DNA of 64,000 bases, taken from positions 1 through 64,000 of the forward strand of contig CAJJBO010000017.1 in NCBI GenBank assembly GCA_905182485.1. Reading direction: 5' to 3'. Position 1 is the first letter of the stretch. Each line of letters opens with the position of its first letter. This document shows, one piece after another, positions 38,838-48,787 of the stretch. Origin of the DNA: an uncultured Luminiphilus sp. Its GTDB lineage: Bacteria; Pseudomonadota; Gammaproteobacteria; Pseudomonadales; Halieaceae. Made by a program: the position numbers and the translations under genes. Under the pieces are notes generated by a model. It did not search any database, was not told where the DNA came from, and saw only the letters and a program-made list of their open reading frames with translations.

Positions 38838-38948
38838 GACGTATCGAGACTGTTCGGCTCGGCGGATTGATTACACTATTTGCTCGAACTATGTCTTAGG
38901 CACTATTTGATGACACATTTTCATGTATGACAGTTTGGAGACACGCTA

Positions 38949-40160
38949 ATGAGCGGTGCATTTGTTATTCGCAATCAATTGGGACATTACTGGAGCAAGC
39001 CGGGCGATTGGATATTGGGTGACCGCTCCGCCCAGGTGGCCTTTTGGGAGCACCATGACGAAGCGGTCAACATGCTATTTGAACTGGGCTCCAAAGATAC
39101 TGCGCTCCGTGGCGATGTTGCGCTGTGTGGCATAACCAATAACAAACCCACGGACCTCGAGATCAGTGCGCATCCCACACCAGTACCCGCCGCACAAAGC
39201 CCAGACGAAACGCTTGAAAGCGAAGCAAATGAATTATTAGCGCTCGCCATGACTATTGCACTGCAAGGAGCGCACCGGGTGAGAATTCTACTGTTTTTAG
39301 GCACCAATATTGCCGTCTTAGTATTAGTTAGCCTCATTTTTAATCTGCTGGGTTTAGAGGGTATTTTGGCTAACAACGGAGTTGACTTAAATCTAAGCAG
39401 TCTCCTAATTTTCTGTGCACTATTTGGTTTTAGTGGCTCTTTTATTTCGCTGCTACTGTCCAAATGGATGGCCAAAAGAAGCACCAGCGTGCGGATCATC
39501 ACATCGGCTGAGTCTCGCGATGAGCAGTGGTTGCTCGAGACGGTGCAGTCACTTGCCAAAGAGGCCGGTATCGGTATGCCCGAGGTCGGTATCTTTCCGT
39601 CTGATGCGTCCAACGCCTTTGCCACTGGATGGAATCGCAATAACGCGCTCGTTGCCGTGAGCACAGGCTTGCTTCGACGCTTCGAACAATCCGAGGCACG
39701 GGCGGTGCTAGCACATGAAATTGGACACGTTGCTAACGGCGACATGATCACACTCACGTTGCTGCAAGGTATTGTGAATACCTTTGTCATGTTTTTTGCC
39801 CGCATCATAGGCCACACTGTCGATCGCGTCATTTTCAAAACGCAACGGGGTTACGGTTTCGGCTATTTCATTGTCACGATTCTGGCAGAAATTATTTTGG
39901 GCATTCTCGCCAGCACCATCGTGATGTGGTTCTCGCGCTTTAGAGAATATCGAGCTGATGAAGCAGGTGCTCAGTTGGCGGGCAGTACTAATATGATCGC
40001 CGCATTACAACGTCTCAAGGCAGAGCAGGGTCTTGCCCAGGATCTGCCGGGCGAGATGACCGCATTCGGTATTCGCTCAGCGAAAGGCTCAGGTCTAACG
40101 GCACTACTCAGATCGCACCCGCCCTTAGACGACCGAATTCTGGCGTTGCAGCGTCAATGA
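38949..40160 (+). CDS. htpX: membrane zinc metalloprotease HtpX with an in-frame 110-residue N-terminal region
   Basis: HtpX degrades damaged membrane proteins. The protease itself starts at VRILLFLGTNIAV (residue 111): four hydrophobic segments, the zinc motif VLAHEIGHVANGDM, and the third ligand in FREYRADEAGAQLAG. It has its own start, GTG at 39279, with AAGGAG at 39265-39270, which gives the standard length of about 293 residues. The upstream 110 residues (VIRNQLGHYWSKPGDWILGD, FWEHHDEAVNMLFELGSKDT) resemble a separate small conserved protein that runs in frame into HtpX with no stop. Either a fusion or a lost stop codon. ATGA overlap with the next protease gene. Confidence 0.88.
   Translation: MSGAFVIRNQLGHYWSKPGDWILGDRSAQVAFWEHHDEAVNMLFELGSKDTALRGDVALCGITNNKPTDLEISAHPTPVPAAQSPDETLESEANELLALAMTIALQGAHRVRILLFLGTNIAVLVLVSLIFNLLGLEGILANNGVDLNLSSLLIFCALFGFSGSFISLLLSKWMAKRSTSVRIITSAESRDEQWLLETVQSLAKEAGIGMPEVGIFPSDASNAFATGWNRNNALVAVSTGLLRRFEQSEARAVLAHEIGHVANGDMITLTLLQGIVNTFVMFFARIIGHTVDRVIFKTQRGYGFGYFIVTILAEIILGILASTIVMWFSRFREYRADEAGAQLAGSTNMIAALQRLKAEQGLAQDLPGEMTAFGIRSAKGSGLTALLRSHPPLDDRILALQRQ
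39265..39281 (+). promoter_or_regulatory. internal ribosome binding site and GTG start of HtpX proper
   Basis: AAGGAG at 39265-39270, nine bases, then GTG at 39279. The GTG codes for the first residue of the conserved HtpX N-terminus. It supports independent translation of HtpX inside the longer open frame. Confidence 0.7.
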
Positions 40161-41230
40161 ATGCCCTCACCTGGGTCATCACCACACTCCTATGCGGCGT
40201 CATCGGCGCGTTCTCGGCATCCTCGCATGCGGACGAGACCATCAACTATCTCAGCTTCGCCACGGAGGACGAGGCCAATACCACTGAAGTCTTTCAGCGG
40301 GCGAGTCCCGCTGTGGTTTTTGTGACGTCGAGTGAGCTTCGGCGTCAACGCTTCTCCCGCAATATTATGGAAATTCCCCGTGGGGCCGGATCGGGTTTTA
40401 TTTGGGATGCGGCTGCCGGTCTCATCGTCACCAACTATCACGTCGTCGCGGGTGCAGATCGACTGGCCATTACGCTACGCAATGAGCAACAGTATGCGGC
40501 AGAAGTAGTGGGTCTTGCGCCGGAGCGAGATCTCGCTGTGTTACGTATAATAACGCCACCCGATGGACTCACTTCGTTGCCATTGGGGAACTCATCCGAG
40601 CTCTCCGTAGGCCGCAAGGTAATGGCGATTGGCAATCCCTTTGGGCTGGACACCACACTGACGGTTGGCGTCGTCAGCGCTCTCGATCGGGAAATTAAGT
40701 CTCCAAGCAACCGCGTTATCCGGGGGGTGATTCAAACAGATGCCGCTATCAACCCAGGCAATTCAGGGGGCCCACTACTGAATTCGCTTGGACAGCTGAT
40801 CGGCGTCAACACTGCCATCTATTCTCCCAGTGGCGGGAGTGCCGGCATCGGCTTTGCGATTCCGGTCAATACCGTAATCGAAGTGGTGCCGCAACTGATT
40901 GCCTACGGAAAAATCATGCGACCCGTATTAGGCGTCGAGTTAGCGTCTGACCGCTGGCTTAGACAATTTCGCGTTGAAGGCGTACCCATTGTGAGAACCT
41001 ATCGTGGGTTCCCCGCCGAAAGCGTCGGCATGATTGGTGCACGCAGAGGCGATCGGGGTGAAATCATTCTCGGAGACGTTATCACCCACATCGAAGGAAA
41101 ACCGGTTACCAGTAACGATGAGTTTCTGACGGCAATGGAACAGCATCGCGTCGGGGACACGATTGCGGTCACTACCCTACGCTTTGGCGAGCAAAAGCGC
41201 TTTACCATCGAGCTATCAAACGCGCAATAA
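40157..41230 (+). CDS. DegS/HtrA-type periplasmic serine protease
   Basis: 357 residues. Signal peptide or anchor (LLCGVIGAFSASSHAD), trypsin-like domain with catalytic His in VTNYHVVAGADRLAI, Asp in PERDLAVLRI and Ser in NPGNSGGPLLNSLGQLIGVN. A single C-terminal PDZ domain ends in GDTIAVTTLRFGEQKRFTIE. One PDZ resembles DegS or HtrA2-like forms more than DegP. It is translationally coupled to htpX (ATGA), so the two make a small envelope protein-quality operon. The stop is seven bases from the convergent agcS stop. Confidence 0.88.
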   Translation: MNALTWVITTLLCGVIGAFSASSHADETINYLSFATEDEANTTEVFQRASPAVVFVTSSELRRQRFSRNIMEIPRGAGSGFIWDAAAGLIVTNYHVVAGADRLAITLRNEQQYAAEVVGLAPERDLAVLRIITPPDGLTSLPLGNSSELSVGRKVMAIGNPFGLDTTLTVGVVSALDREIKSPSNRVIRGVIQTDAAINPGNSGGPLLNSLGQLIGVNTAIYSPSGGSAGIGFAIPVNTVIEVVPQLIAYGKIMRPVLGVELASDRWLRQFRVEGVPIVRTYRGFPAESVGMIGARRGDRGEIILGDVITHIEGKPVTSNDEFLTAMEQHRVGDTIAVTTLRFGEQKRFTIELSNAQ

Positions 41231-41237
41231 CCCGCCG

Positions 41238-42642
41238 CTAGGGCTTGTAGCGCACAGGCCAGCTAGTGGCATCGATCGACTCTTGCGGCAGTGAATCACA
41301 ATGAAACTGAGGCGACTTACCCGCTGCTAATTGCTGCTCATAATCTTTGAGTAAGTGCATCGCGATTGGGTACAGGGCCCACAATGCCAGTAAATTCGTC
41401 AGCGCCAACAGCGCCATGGTCAGATCAGCAAACCCGAAGACAGTGCCGAGATCCTGCACCGACGCCCAAGCGATCATCACTAAAATACACAGTCGAAAAA
41501 CCGTTACTGCATGGCGCCCCAAACGATCGAAATAAGCAATGCTGTTTTCACCCAGGAAACTATTGTAGGCAATCGTCGTCGTCGCAAATAACACAAGCGC
41601 AATACTCACCAAGGCTTCGCCTACAGGCCCCACGTGCTCGGCGACCGCCATCTGGGTCATGGCCACACCGGCCACCGATTGACCCTCTGACGCGAACGCC
41701 GATGACATCATGATGATGAGCGCTGTGGCGGTGCAGAGCACAATCGTATCGATAAACACACTCAACGACTGAACCAATCCTTGGGATATCGGGTGAGGCA
41801 CATCGGCTGCCGCCGCCACATTGGGCACCGTGCCGAGCCCCGCTTCATTTGAAAATAGTCCTCTTCGTGCGCCCTGCGCTAATAGCTGCCGCCATCCCCC
41901 CTCCAAAGGCCTGTTCCAGACCAAAGGCAGACGAAAAAATGAGCCGTAGCGCCTCGGGAATCTCTGAAACGTTCATGACCAACACCACGATAGCGAGGGA
42001 CAAATACCCCACCACCATAAAGGGCACCACGACCTCAGAAACTCGGGCTAATCGACGAATCCCGCCAAAAAGAATCACCGCCATCACCAGCGTCATCACA
42101 GAACCGCTCACATGAACTGGCACCCCAAACGCAGACTCAATTGAAGTCGTCACGACGTAGCTCTGCACCGCGTTGAAGCCAAAGCCGACCGTAAAGAGCA
42201 GCAACAGGCTATAAATCACCGGTAATACCTTCCAACCCAGACCGTAACGCATCACGTAAGCAGGCCCGCCTCGGAACGTTTTGTCTGCTTCACGGCGCTT
42301 ATAAAGCTGAGAGAGCGCACACTCAAAAAGACTCGTGGCCATGCCCAGCAACGCGATCAGCCACATCCAGAACAAGGCACCCGGGCCACCCAAGGTAATC
42401 GCCACGGCAACACCCGCAATATTGCCGCCACCCACTCTCCCCGCCACACTGACAGCAAGCGCTTGCAAGCTCGAAATACCGCGCTCGCTACCTTGCCACT
42501 CGATGGAAGAAAATACCGCTAGAGTGCGTTTAAACAGCCTCAGCTGAACGCCCCGCGAACCGAGCGTAAAGCGCACGCCGATCGCGAGTAACACGCCAAT
42601 CAAAATATAAGACCAAAGCCAGTCCGTCACCGTCATCAACAT
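41238..42642 (-). CDS. sodium:alanine/glycine symporter AgcS family, frameshifted
   Basis: Na+-coupled amino-acid carrier of about 465 residues. The N-terminal part has VAGRVGGGNIAGVAVAITLG, GPGALFWMWLIALLGMATSL, YKRREADKTFRGGPAYVMRY. The frame breaks in GLEQAFGGGMAAAISAG (41850-41930); the next frame continues GLFSNEAGLGTVPNVAAAAD, TALIIMMSSAFASE and FLGENSIAYFDRLGR to the stop at 41238. Probably one indel. The start at 42642 overlaps the upstream NSS gene end by a few bases, suggesting co-transcription. Confidence 0.88.
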
Positions 42643-42647
42643 GGCAA

Positions 42648-43991
42648 TCAGACCAAGCCAGAAATCAGAATAATGGCAACCGCAGGCACCGCAATGAAGC
42701 GCGTTAACCACCGCCAAACACCATACCAGTTGGCGTCGTCAACCAACTCATTCTCGCTGTGCTTGCGATGCATGAACCACCCAGTAAACAAGGCCACTAA
42801 TAGGCCCGCCAGTGGCAGCAACAATTTATCGTAAAGCGCTTCCGTGAGCTCATTGAAATTCATGCCCATCAGCTGAACACTCTCCCACACGTTGTAGCTC
42901 AGCACTGAAATGACACTGAGGGTGGTCACGGACCCCACTACCAGCAGCGCGCTCTGCTGACGCGAGATGGCCAATCGTTCTTTGGTCCAACTGGTCACGC
43001 TTTCCAACAGCCCGACCATCGAGGTCACACCCGCTACTGCTAACATAATGAAAAAGAGCGCTGCGAAAATGGCTCCCCCTGGCATTTGCGCAAAAGCAAC
43101 CGGTAGTGTCTGAAAGATCAAACCAGGGCCACTCGCCATATCAAGACCGAAATGAAATACCGCTGGAAAGACCACAAAGCCCGCTAACAACGCAATGAGT
43201 GTATCTGCCATGACGATGGTCGCCGCACCCCGCGCAATGGAAAAGTCTCGAGGCAAATAAGCACCGTAAGTCATCATCCCCCCCATCCCGACACCGATGG
43301 AAAAAAAAGCCTGCCCGATTGCAGCGAGAAAAGTCGCGCCAGTCACTTTGCTAAAGTCTGGCGTGAACAGCCATTGCAAGGTTTCGACAAAACCTCCGGC
43401 AAAATAGTTGTAAATACTCAGGCCAATTAACAGCGTAAACATCAGCGGCATCATGACCGTCACGGCTCGCTCAATGCCTGAAGTGATGCCCGCGTAAATA
43501 ATGGAACCCACGATGACATTGCCCACCAGGGTCCACAACATCATCGATTTATTATCCGTTAGCAGACCTGTAAAAGTCGCCTCGGCAATACCGGCATCAA
43601 AACCCGCAAAACCCGCCGACAGCGCACGCGCAAGGTACCAGAGCACCCACCCCACAACCACGGCGTAGGTGATAGCGATCGTGTAAGCCGTCGCCACGCC
43701 CATGCCACCCACTATGCTCCAGCCTTTGCCGCGACCAGACTCCGCCGCCACGACCGCCATGGACCGAGGAGGGCTGCTGCCGCCACGTCGACCGACCAGT
43801 AATTCTGCCATCAAGCACGGAATCCCAATCGCCACCGCGCACAAAAGGTAAATCACGACGAAAGCGCTCCCGCCGTTTTCACCGGTCACGTAAGGAAATC
43901 GCCAGATATTGCCGAGACCGACGGCAAAACCCACTGACGCCATCACAAACGCAAAGCGGCTAGACCACATCGTATTGCCTGCTGCTACCAT
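42648..43991 (-). CDS. sodium-dependent transporter, NSS (SNF) family
   Basis: 447-residue LeuT-fold carrier. The signature N-terminus FAFVMASVGFAVGLGNIWRF then PYVTGENGGSAF is intact, plus GVGMGGMMTYGAYLPRDFSI and about twelve hydrophobic segments. Substrate is an amino acid or related zwitterion by family; none can be assigned. The downstream AgcS carrier follows at once in the same direction, so both may serve amino-acid uptake from seawater or protein digestion. 160 bp upstream to gspN hold a short palindrome but no obvious promoter. Confidence 0.9.
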   Translation of the reverse strand: MVAAGNTMWSSRFAFVMASVGFAVGLGNIWRFPYVTGENGGSAFVVIYLLCAVAIGIPCLMAELLVGRRGGSSPPRSMAVVAAESGRGKGWSIVGGMGVATAYTIAITYAVVVGWVLWYLARALSAGFAGFDAGIAEATFTGLLTDNKSMMLWTLVGNVIVGSIIYAGITSGIERAVTVMMPLMFTLLIGLSIYNYFAGGFVETLQWLFTPDFSKVTGATFLAAIGQAFFSIGVGMGGMMTYGAYLPRDFSIARGAATIVMADTLIALLAGFVVFPAVFHFGLDMASGPGLIFQTLPVAFAQMPGGAIFAALFFIMLAVAGVTSMVGLLESVTSWTKERLAISRQQSALLVVGSVTTLSVISVLSYNVWESVQLMGMNFNELTEALYDKLLLPLAGLLVALFTGWFMHRKHSENELVDDANWYGVWRWLTRFIAVPAVAIILISGLV

Positions 43992-44151
43992 CTAATGGAC
44001 TCCTGAATACGCTGATTCACTCAACGGTGCGTTACGGCATACCAATAAACTCTTCGCCATGACGGCTCCCCTCAGCGACGTCGCCGACAAAGACACCCTG
44101 CACGATCGAGAGGAGACTACGTCATCCCACTATCAACGCATAGCGTTAACC

Positions 44152-44904
44152 TCAGTACTGCCCCGTCAATGACACACTGAATCCGTCTTGAGTGGGGGTC
44201 GCTATCATCGACATCGCCTTACGAAAGGCGTCATCGCGCGCCACCGGCCCCGTCGCCTCGACTGCGATCTGATAATCCATCGCTGTGGCAGATACATTTC
44301 CCGACAGCTCCAACGATCCGGCAATCGTTTTAAGCGCCCCTACCGTCCCCACACCCACGGTATCAGCGCTAGAAAAGTCGATTTGATAATCGCCAAGTGG
44401 GATATTACCCGAGCGTGCCGTCCATGCGCCTCGTAGCAAGCGCACAACACCTTCAGAGTCCACAATATGACCCTCATCGATCGCAATCTGCGCAAACTCT
44501 CCGGACAAGACACCCCCTAAGTAAAGCGGAAAAAACGCCTTGAATAATTGCGTATCGACGTTAAATGCAGCGTCTTGGAGCACTATCGATCCGCCTAGCC
44601 GATAACCCAATTGTGCGCGCAGCGCCTGCTGCCCCCAAACGCTCGACAGCGATAGCGGTGCCCCCCCCAGTATTCGCCATGGTTGGAGTCGCCATTGCAC
44701 TCGACCAAGCATCAGTGGCTGCTCGTCGATCTCGATCCAAGCCCTTGCCGCACGACCAGACCAAATCGTTCCCGATACGCCGGTCAACGTCACGTTGTCA
44801 GGCAAGACACGCGATATCGCGCGCGCTGGAATCTGTGATAACAGTAATGCCACAAGAACAAAAACGGCCAAGATACGCCAGTATCGTGTTATCCAATCCA
44901 TCAA
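44152..44904 (-). CDS. gspN: type II secretion system protein N
   Basis: 250 residues; membrane helix at the N-terminus (YWRILAVFVLVALLLSQIPA) and a periplasmic domain with VTLTGVSGTIWSGRAARAWI and the repeating beta pattern of GspN. Last gene of the gsp operon. GspN is the least conserved component and its role in the machine is uncertain. Confidence 0.85.
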   Translation of the reverse strand: MMDWITRYWRILAVFVLVALLLSQIPARAISRVLPDNVTLTGVSGTIWSGRAARAWIEIDEQPLMLGRVQWRLQPWRILGGAPLSLSSVWGQQALRAQLGYRLGGSIVLQDAAFNVDTQLFKAFFPLYLGGVLSGEFAQIAIDEGHIVDSEGVVRLLRGAWTARSGNIPLGDYQIDFSSADTVGVGTVGALKTIAGSLELSGNVSATAMDYQIAVEATGPVARDDAFRKAMSMIATPTQDGFSVSLTGQY

Positions 44905-45372
44905 TCAGGTGCCCGACACTCTCAGCGTCGCGTTGACTCCACCATTATTGCCCGCGCTGCTAATAGAACCATCAACCACGACCAACCCAGATGAGCCCTC
45001 GATTTGCTCAAGCAATTGCAGCAACCCGTCGAAGGCTATCCCCTCAAACCGTATCTGCACCTCTCCTCGACTATTAGGCTGAAGACGCTTTACGGGCAGC
45101 CCCAAGGTCTCACTCAACTGACTGAGTGTCCGGGTTAAGTTGACCTGTACGCCACCCCCATCGGCTCGCAGCGCCGCCAATTGCTCAACCTTCAGATCGA
45201 TCCGGGATAACGTCGAGGCTAACGCTTCATTGCCTGCCGTTAAGCGCTGCCGCCGTCCATCAAGCTCGACGAAGATCACTTGTATAAACACCCACACGCC
45301 CAATACGGCGGCCAATATCATTAGGGCCATCTGATCTCTCGCAACGAGTGATTGAAACCATTGCCGTATCAC
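44905..45372 (-). CDS. gspM: type II secretion system protein M
   Basis: 155 residues: short N-terminal part, membrane helix (MALMILAAVLGVWVFIQVIF), then a ferredoxin-like periplasmic domain with LSQLSETLGLPVKRLQPNSR and FDGLLQLLEQIEGSSGLVVV. Binds GspL in the inner-membrane platform. Its start overlaps the gspL stop by four bases. Confidence 0.87.
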   Translation of the reverse strand: MIRQWFQSLVARDQMALMILAAVLGVWVFIQVIFVELDGRRQRLTAGNEALASTLSRIDLKVEQLAALRADGGGVQVNLTRTLSQLSETLGLPVKRLQPNSRGEVQIRFEGIAFDGLLQLLEQIEGSSGLVVVDGSISSAGNNGGVNATLRVSGT

Positions 45373-46591
45373 GGTGTCTTCACCCGCAGACGCGCCACCA
45401 CGCCGTCGCTGCGAGCGTTAGAATTTTCTAACTGGGCACTGAACGACTGTGCTTTCAGCTGCTCACGCACCTGCTCAACCGACTCGAAATTTGGCGCCGA
45501 CAAACTCAATCTCAGATCACCTTTGCCGCTGTAATTAAGTGCCGTCAATTGAATACCGTCGACCTGTTGAATAGCGGTGAGCAACCCGACGATGATAGGC
45601 GTGAAAGCGCTTCTTTGCGTGTTAGCGCCAAATTCTCCCAACTGTCTGTTGAGCTGCTTTTCAACATCAACGACTGCACCCCGTGGATTAACCCGACGAT
45701 AACTCGCTTGAATCGCCTGACGAAGTTCGAGGTCTTCTGCTTTGAGCATCTGATAATCTGCGACTGACAACCCTGTTTTTAAAATACAGGCCACCATGAG
45801 CGCGAGTGCAACACGCTGCCAGACTGCCCACCATCGAGCCAATGGTAGACGGGGCGCAAACTCACCCTGGCGCAAATCAGGCCCCGGTGGATGAGAATCG
45901 GCAAGCAGTAAAGCCTCTGAAAAACCGCCCTTCCTCCACTGAATGCGTCTTGCAATGGGGCTGGAATGGTCGCTTGAGCCAGTGCTTGATCGGCTGTGTA
46001 AACAATCAACGTTTGCTCCTGAAGCCCGATACTCGCCATCAAATCAGGGAGCAAGGCGTGTTCAATACGTCCTCCCTCTGCCTGGCCCCACCGCACCACA
46101 GCATGCTGCTCTTCAAAAACCACGGTGCATTGTCCGGGCGACCACGGCAAACACAGTGCCTCAGAAACCCATGGCACATTCTGAAGAGAATCGGGGAGCT
46201 CTTCAGACCAACCAGCAATCGTTGCACGACCCACGACAGCAATACTATGCACATCATCATCGACTTTGAGCGCAGCGAAGTGCAACTGTGCGACGTCCTC
46301 CAGCAGTGATTCCTCTAACATAAATGGCAAAGCACGCTGAAGATGCTTAACCTCTTCAGGCGCGACCGATAACGTCAAAGAGCGCACTGCGTCAGCAGGA
46401 AACGCAACACAAAGGTTGTCGGGTAATGTGGCAACAGCAGGGTCAAACCGCTGAGGCGCATGACCAGAGCGAATCAGCAGCCCTTCTCCCTGTTGCCACC
46501 GCATAACGTTCAGATTGTTATTGAGTTGACTCATCATGAGCGCATGTAACGCGGCCGGCACCGATTGGTTCAAAAGGACAGTCCGCATCAT
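45369..46591 (-). CDS. gspL: type II secretion system protein L, frameshifted
   Basis: Inner-membrane platform protein that recruits the GspE ATPase. The cytoplasmic actin-like domain reads to about 45920 (LPFMLEESLLEDVAQLHFAA, VPWVSEALCLPWSPG). Then the frame must shift: ADSHPPGPDLRQGEFAPRLP lies one frame over, leading to the helix VWQRVALALMVACILKTGLS and the periplasmic ferredoxin-like domain. The break falls in a GTTTTTCAGAGG run where one extra T restores the frame, a typical homopolymer indel. Four-base overlap with gspK. Confidence 0.88.
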
Positions 46592-47729
46592 AGCTCGCCC
46601 TCAGATCTAAAAACAGCGACCGTCGTGTCAGTCTCTCGGTGCAGCACTGTGAAAAGATGTCGCTGTCGATCAAGTAGCTCTACCGACGCATCCAAAAGAA
46701 ACCAGTCACTGCGGATATCGAGTAACGGCTCGAGTTCAGCGGACGACCTGCCTGCCAGAATAGGATCGGCGAGTAGGTCTGCGACCTGAGCGATACCGCC
46801 CTCTCGTCGACTTTCCACCAAGCGCTCTGCATCGATGACCGCCAGCGGCGCCCACTGATCGTCAGCATTGAGGGTTCTCAGTACTGGCAATGGCGCGGTG
46901 AGAATATTCAGACGCGTATTACGCTCTGGCCAGACTGTCACCAGTGGTGCTAACGCCTGATAAATCTCAGGTGTCATCCCTCGCACTGACCGTAATTCGC
47001 TGACGCTGGCCAGGCTCGATTAGCAGGTAAGTAAGGAAAGTCAGCATATCGGTACTCATTGACCTCGGCGCCATTTGGGCGTCGATTCGCATCGCGATCA
47101 ATGAAATCGCTGATCGCCTCGGTCAATGCCATCGCCTCATCTAGGGGCAATGACGCCTCATCGAGTGCCTGCAACAGGCGGATCAATAGTTTTTGAGTTG
47201 GCGTCCAGCGACCCGCTTCATCACCCGAGGTCTGACCTACCAAATCGTTTTGTTGCCTCGACTGACTAGCAGGCTCGCTCTCGCCTCCGGCACTCGCACT
47301 CTTTGATTCGCCATCGCTAACCCCTTCACCCCCAGAGGGTGGGTTTTGCGTGGCAGGATCACTCACAAGCATGTTGAGGTTGATGCGCCCCTGTAGATCG
47401 GTTAATTGGCCCGTCATCCACCCCCCCGCATCTAAGGGATAAGGGGTTGCGGGCTGCGCCCATAGCTCGCCTAAATGATCAGCGGCTGTTGCGCTGCGCG
47501 CGTCGAGCAAATGGTCGGCCTGCAATGCCAGCTTCGCCAATTCTTCGGCACCGATTAGATAAGCCCAAGCCTGCTCAGAGAAAAGCTGATTCGTGCCACG
47601 CTGAAGTGCCAAGGAGAACTCTCGTTGCAACGCGACCAGCAGCGTTGCCGACAACGCAAAAACCAGCATGGCAATAATCAACGCCGCGCCCCGCTGAGAT
47701 CGGCTAGCGTTAAGAGGACGGCAGCACAT
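46588..47729 (-). CDS. gspK: type II secretion system minor pseudopilin K, frameshifted
   Basis: Tip minor pseudopilin. Prepilin-type N-terminus SQRGAALIIAMLVFALSATL, lacking the Glu5 of other pseudopilins, as expected for GspK. TDLQGRINLNMLV and FIDRDANRRPNGAEVNEYRY, then a frame change near 46990 into VRGMTPEIYQALAPLVTVWP and LNILTAPLPVLRTLNADDQW. A 50-residue Ser/Gly/Glu-rich stretch (SGGEGVSDGESKSASAGGES) sits in the middle, longer than usual. Start overlaps the gspJ end by 20 bp. Confidence 0.87.
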
Positions 47730-48363
47730 AAAGCCTCCTTATCTCGCCCGCCCTTGCCAGCTCCAGCACAATCTCGATAGCAGCCGGGGTCGACAATTCA
47801 AGGCCCGGTTGCGATACGTCCAAGACCCAATTGTCGCGCCAGTTGCGATCATCGATCACGTCATCGCGATCGCTCTTCAACTCAGCAATCGTCGGCAAGA
47901 ACCGCACCTCAAACCTCACCACGTCATCCAGCATCGCAGTCTCGATTGCCTCTGTGCCTGGCGTTCTGTCTAACACAGGAAAATGCGCTCGCCAGAGAGC
48001 GTCGTCCTCTATCCACCAGCGCACGCGCTGCAACGTGCTGCGTGGCGCACCAGTTGAGTTATGCCAGCCTGCTCGCGTCAAAGTGAGCGGGTAACGTGAG
48101 AGCACACCCCCGCTCAACGCCGGTGCCCGTTGATCAAACTCGTCGACTATCGGTCGATTGACCACTTGACGAATATCACGCGACAGCAAAGTCAGCGATT
48201 GATTAATCTGCTGTGCTCGAACCGTCGCACTGCGCACGCTCTCGGCACCAGACAGGGCTGACGACAAAGCACTATATGCCACCACCGAAATCAGCGCGGT
48301 AATGGCCATAGCAACCAGCACTTCTATCAGCGTGAAGCCTAAGCTGATTCGCCTAACGCCCAC
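47710..48363 (-). CDS. gspJ: type II secretion system minor pseudopilin J
   Basis: 217 residues. Leader MGVRRISLG with cleavage before FTLIEVLVAMAITALISVVA, Glu5 present. RVRWWIEDDALWRAHFPVLD and the C-terminal LELARAGEIRRLYVLPSS fit GspJ. It builds the pseudopilus tip with GspI and GspK. Overlaps gspI by 11 bp. Confidence 0.9.
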   Translation of the reverse strand: MGVRRISLGFTLIEVLVAMAITALISVVAYSALSSALSGAESVRSATVRAQQINQSLTLLSRDIRQVVNRPIVDEFDQRAPALSGGVLSRYPLTLTRAGWHNSTGAPRSTLQRVRWWIEDDALWRAHFPVLDRTPGTEAIETAMLDDVVRFEVRFLPTIAELKSDRDDVIDDRNWRDNWVLDVSQPGLELSTPAAIEIVLELARAGEIRRLYVLPSS

Positions 48364-48787
48364 GATTCGCTCGCGCCACAGTCAGGTAGCCGTCCAACAC
48401 ATGTAAAGGCGTGGTGAAACCATCTTCACTGTCCGAAACAGTCACTTCGTAGCGAAAAAAGCCTGGAACCTGAGTGCCTTCACTCTCACTCCACCAGTAC
48501 CAAGTGCGGCCCGCCATTTCCTCACTGCCCGTAATCAGGCCAGTTTGCAGCGTCCCTTTCGCGGCCGCGACCAAGCGCAACTCAGCAAGTCGGTTTGCTG
48601 CAATCCACTGCGCTTGAATACGATCTTGCAAGTAACGCGTTCCATCAAGCTGCTGGGATAAAGTGAGCAAGAGTGCAGGGACCGCTATCGCTACTACTGC
48701 CAACGCCACCATCACCTCTACCAAGGTAAAGGCTCGATAGCGAGATGGTCGAGATAAGCGGTTACTCCTCAATGCGTGGCTCCCCAT
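48353..48787 (-). CDS. gspI: type II secretion system minor pseudopilin I
   Basis: 144 residues. Leader of about 17 residues ending RYRA, then FTLVEVMVALAVVAIAVPAL with Glu5. QAQWIAANRLAELRLVAAAK-like segment IQAQWIAANRLAELRL is the typical GspI helix, followed by AGRTWYWWSESEG. Start overlaps gspH by 26 bp; an ATG further in would shorten the leader. Confidence 0.9.
   Translation of the reverse strand: MGSHALRSNRLSRPSRYRAFTLVEVMVALAVVAIAVPALLLTLSQQLDGTRYLQDRIQAQWIAANRLAELRLVAAAKGTLQTGLITGSEEMAGRTWYWWSESEGTQVPGFFRYEVTVSDSEDGFTTPLHVLDGYLTVARANRGR

Noticed and set aside
38987..39838. 283-codon open frame opposite htpX
   Set aside because: Antisense to conserved HtpX; low-complexity Ser/Pro/Arg pattern typical of a shadow frame.
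44110..44151. Terminator after gspN
   Set aside because: AACGC/GCGTT palindrome without a T-run; too weak.
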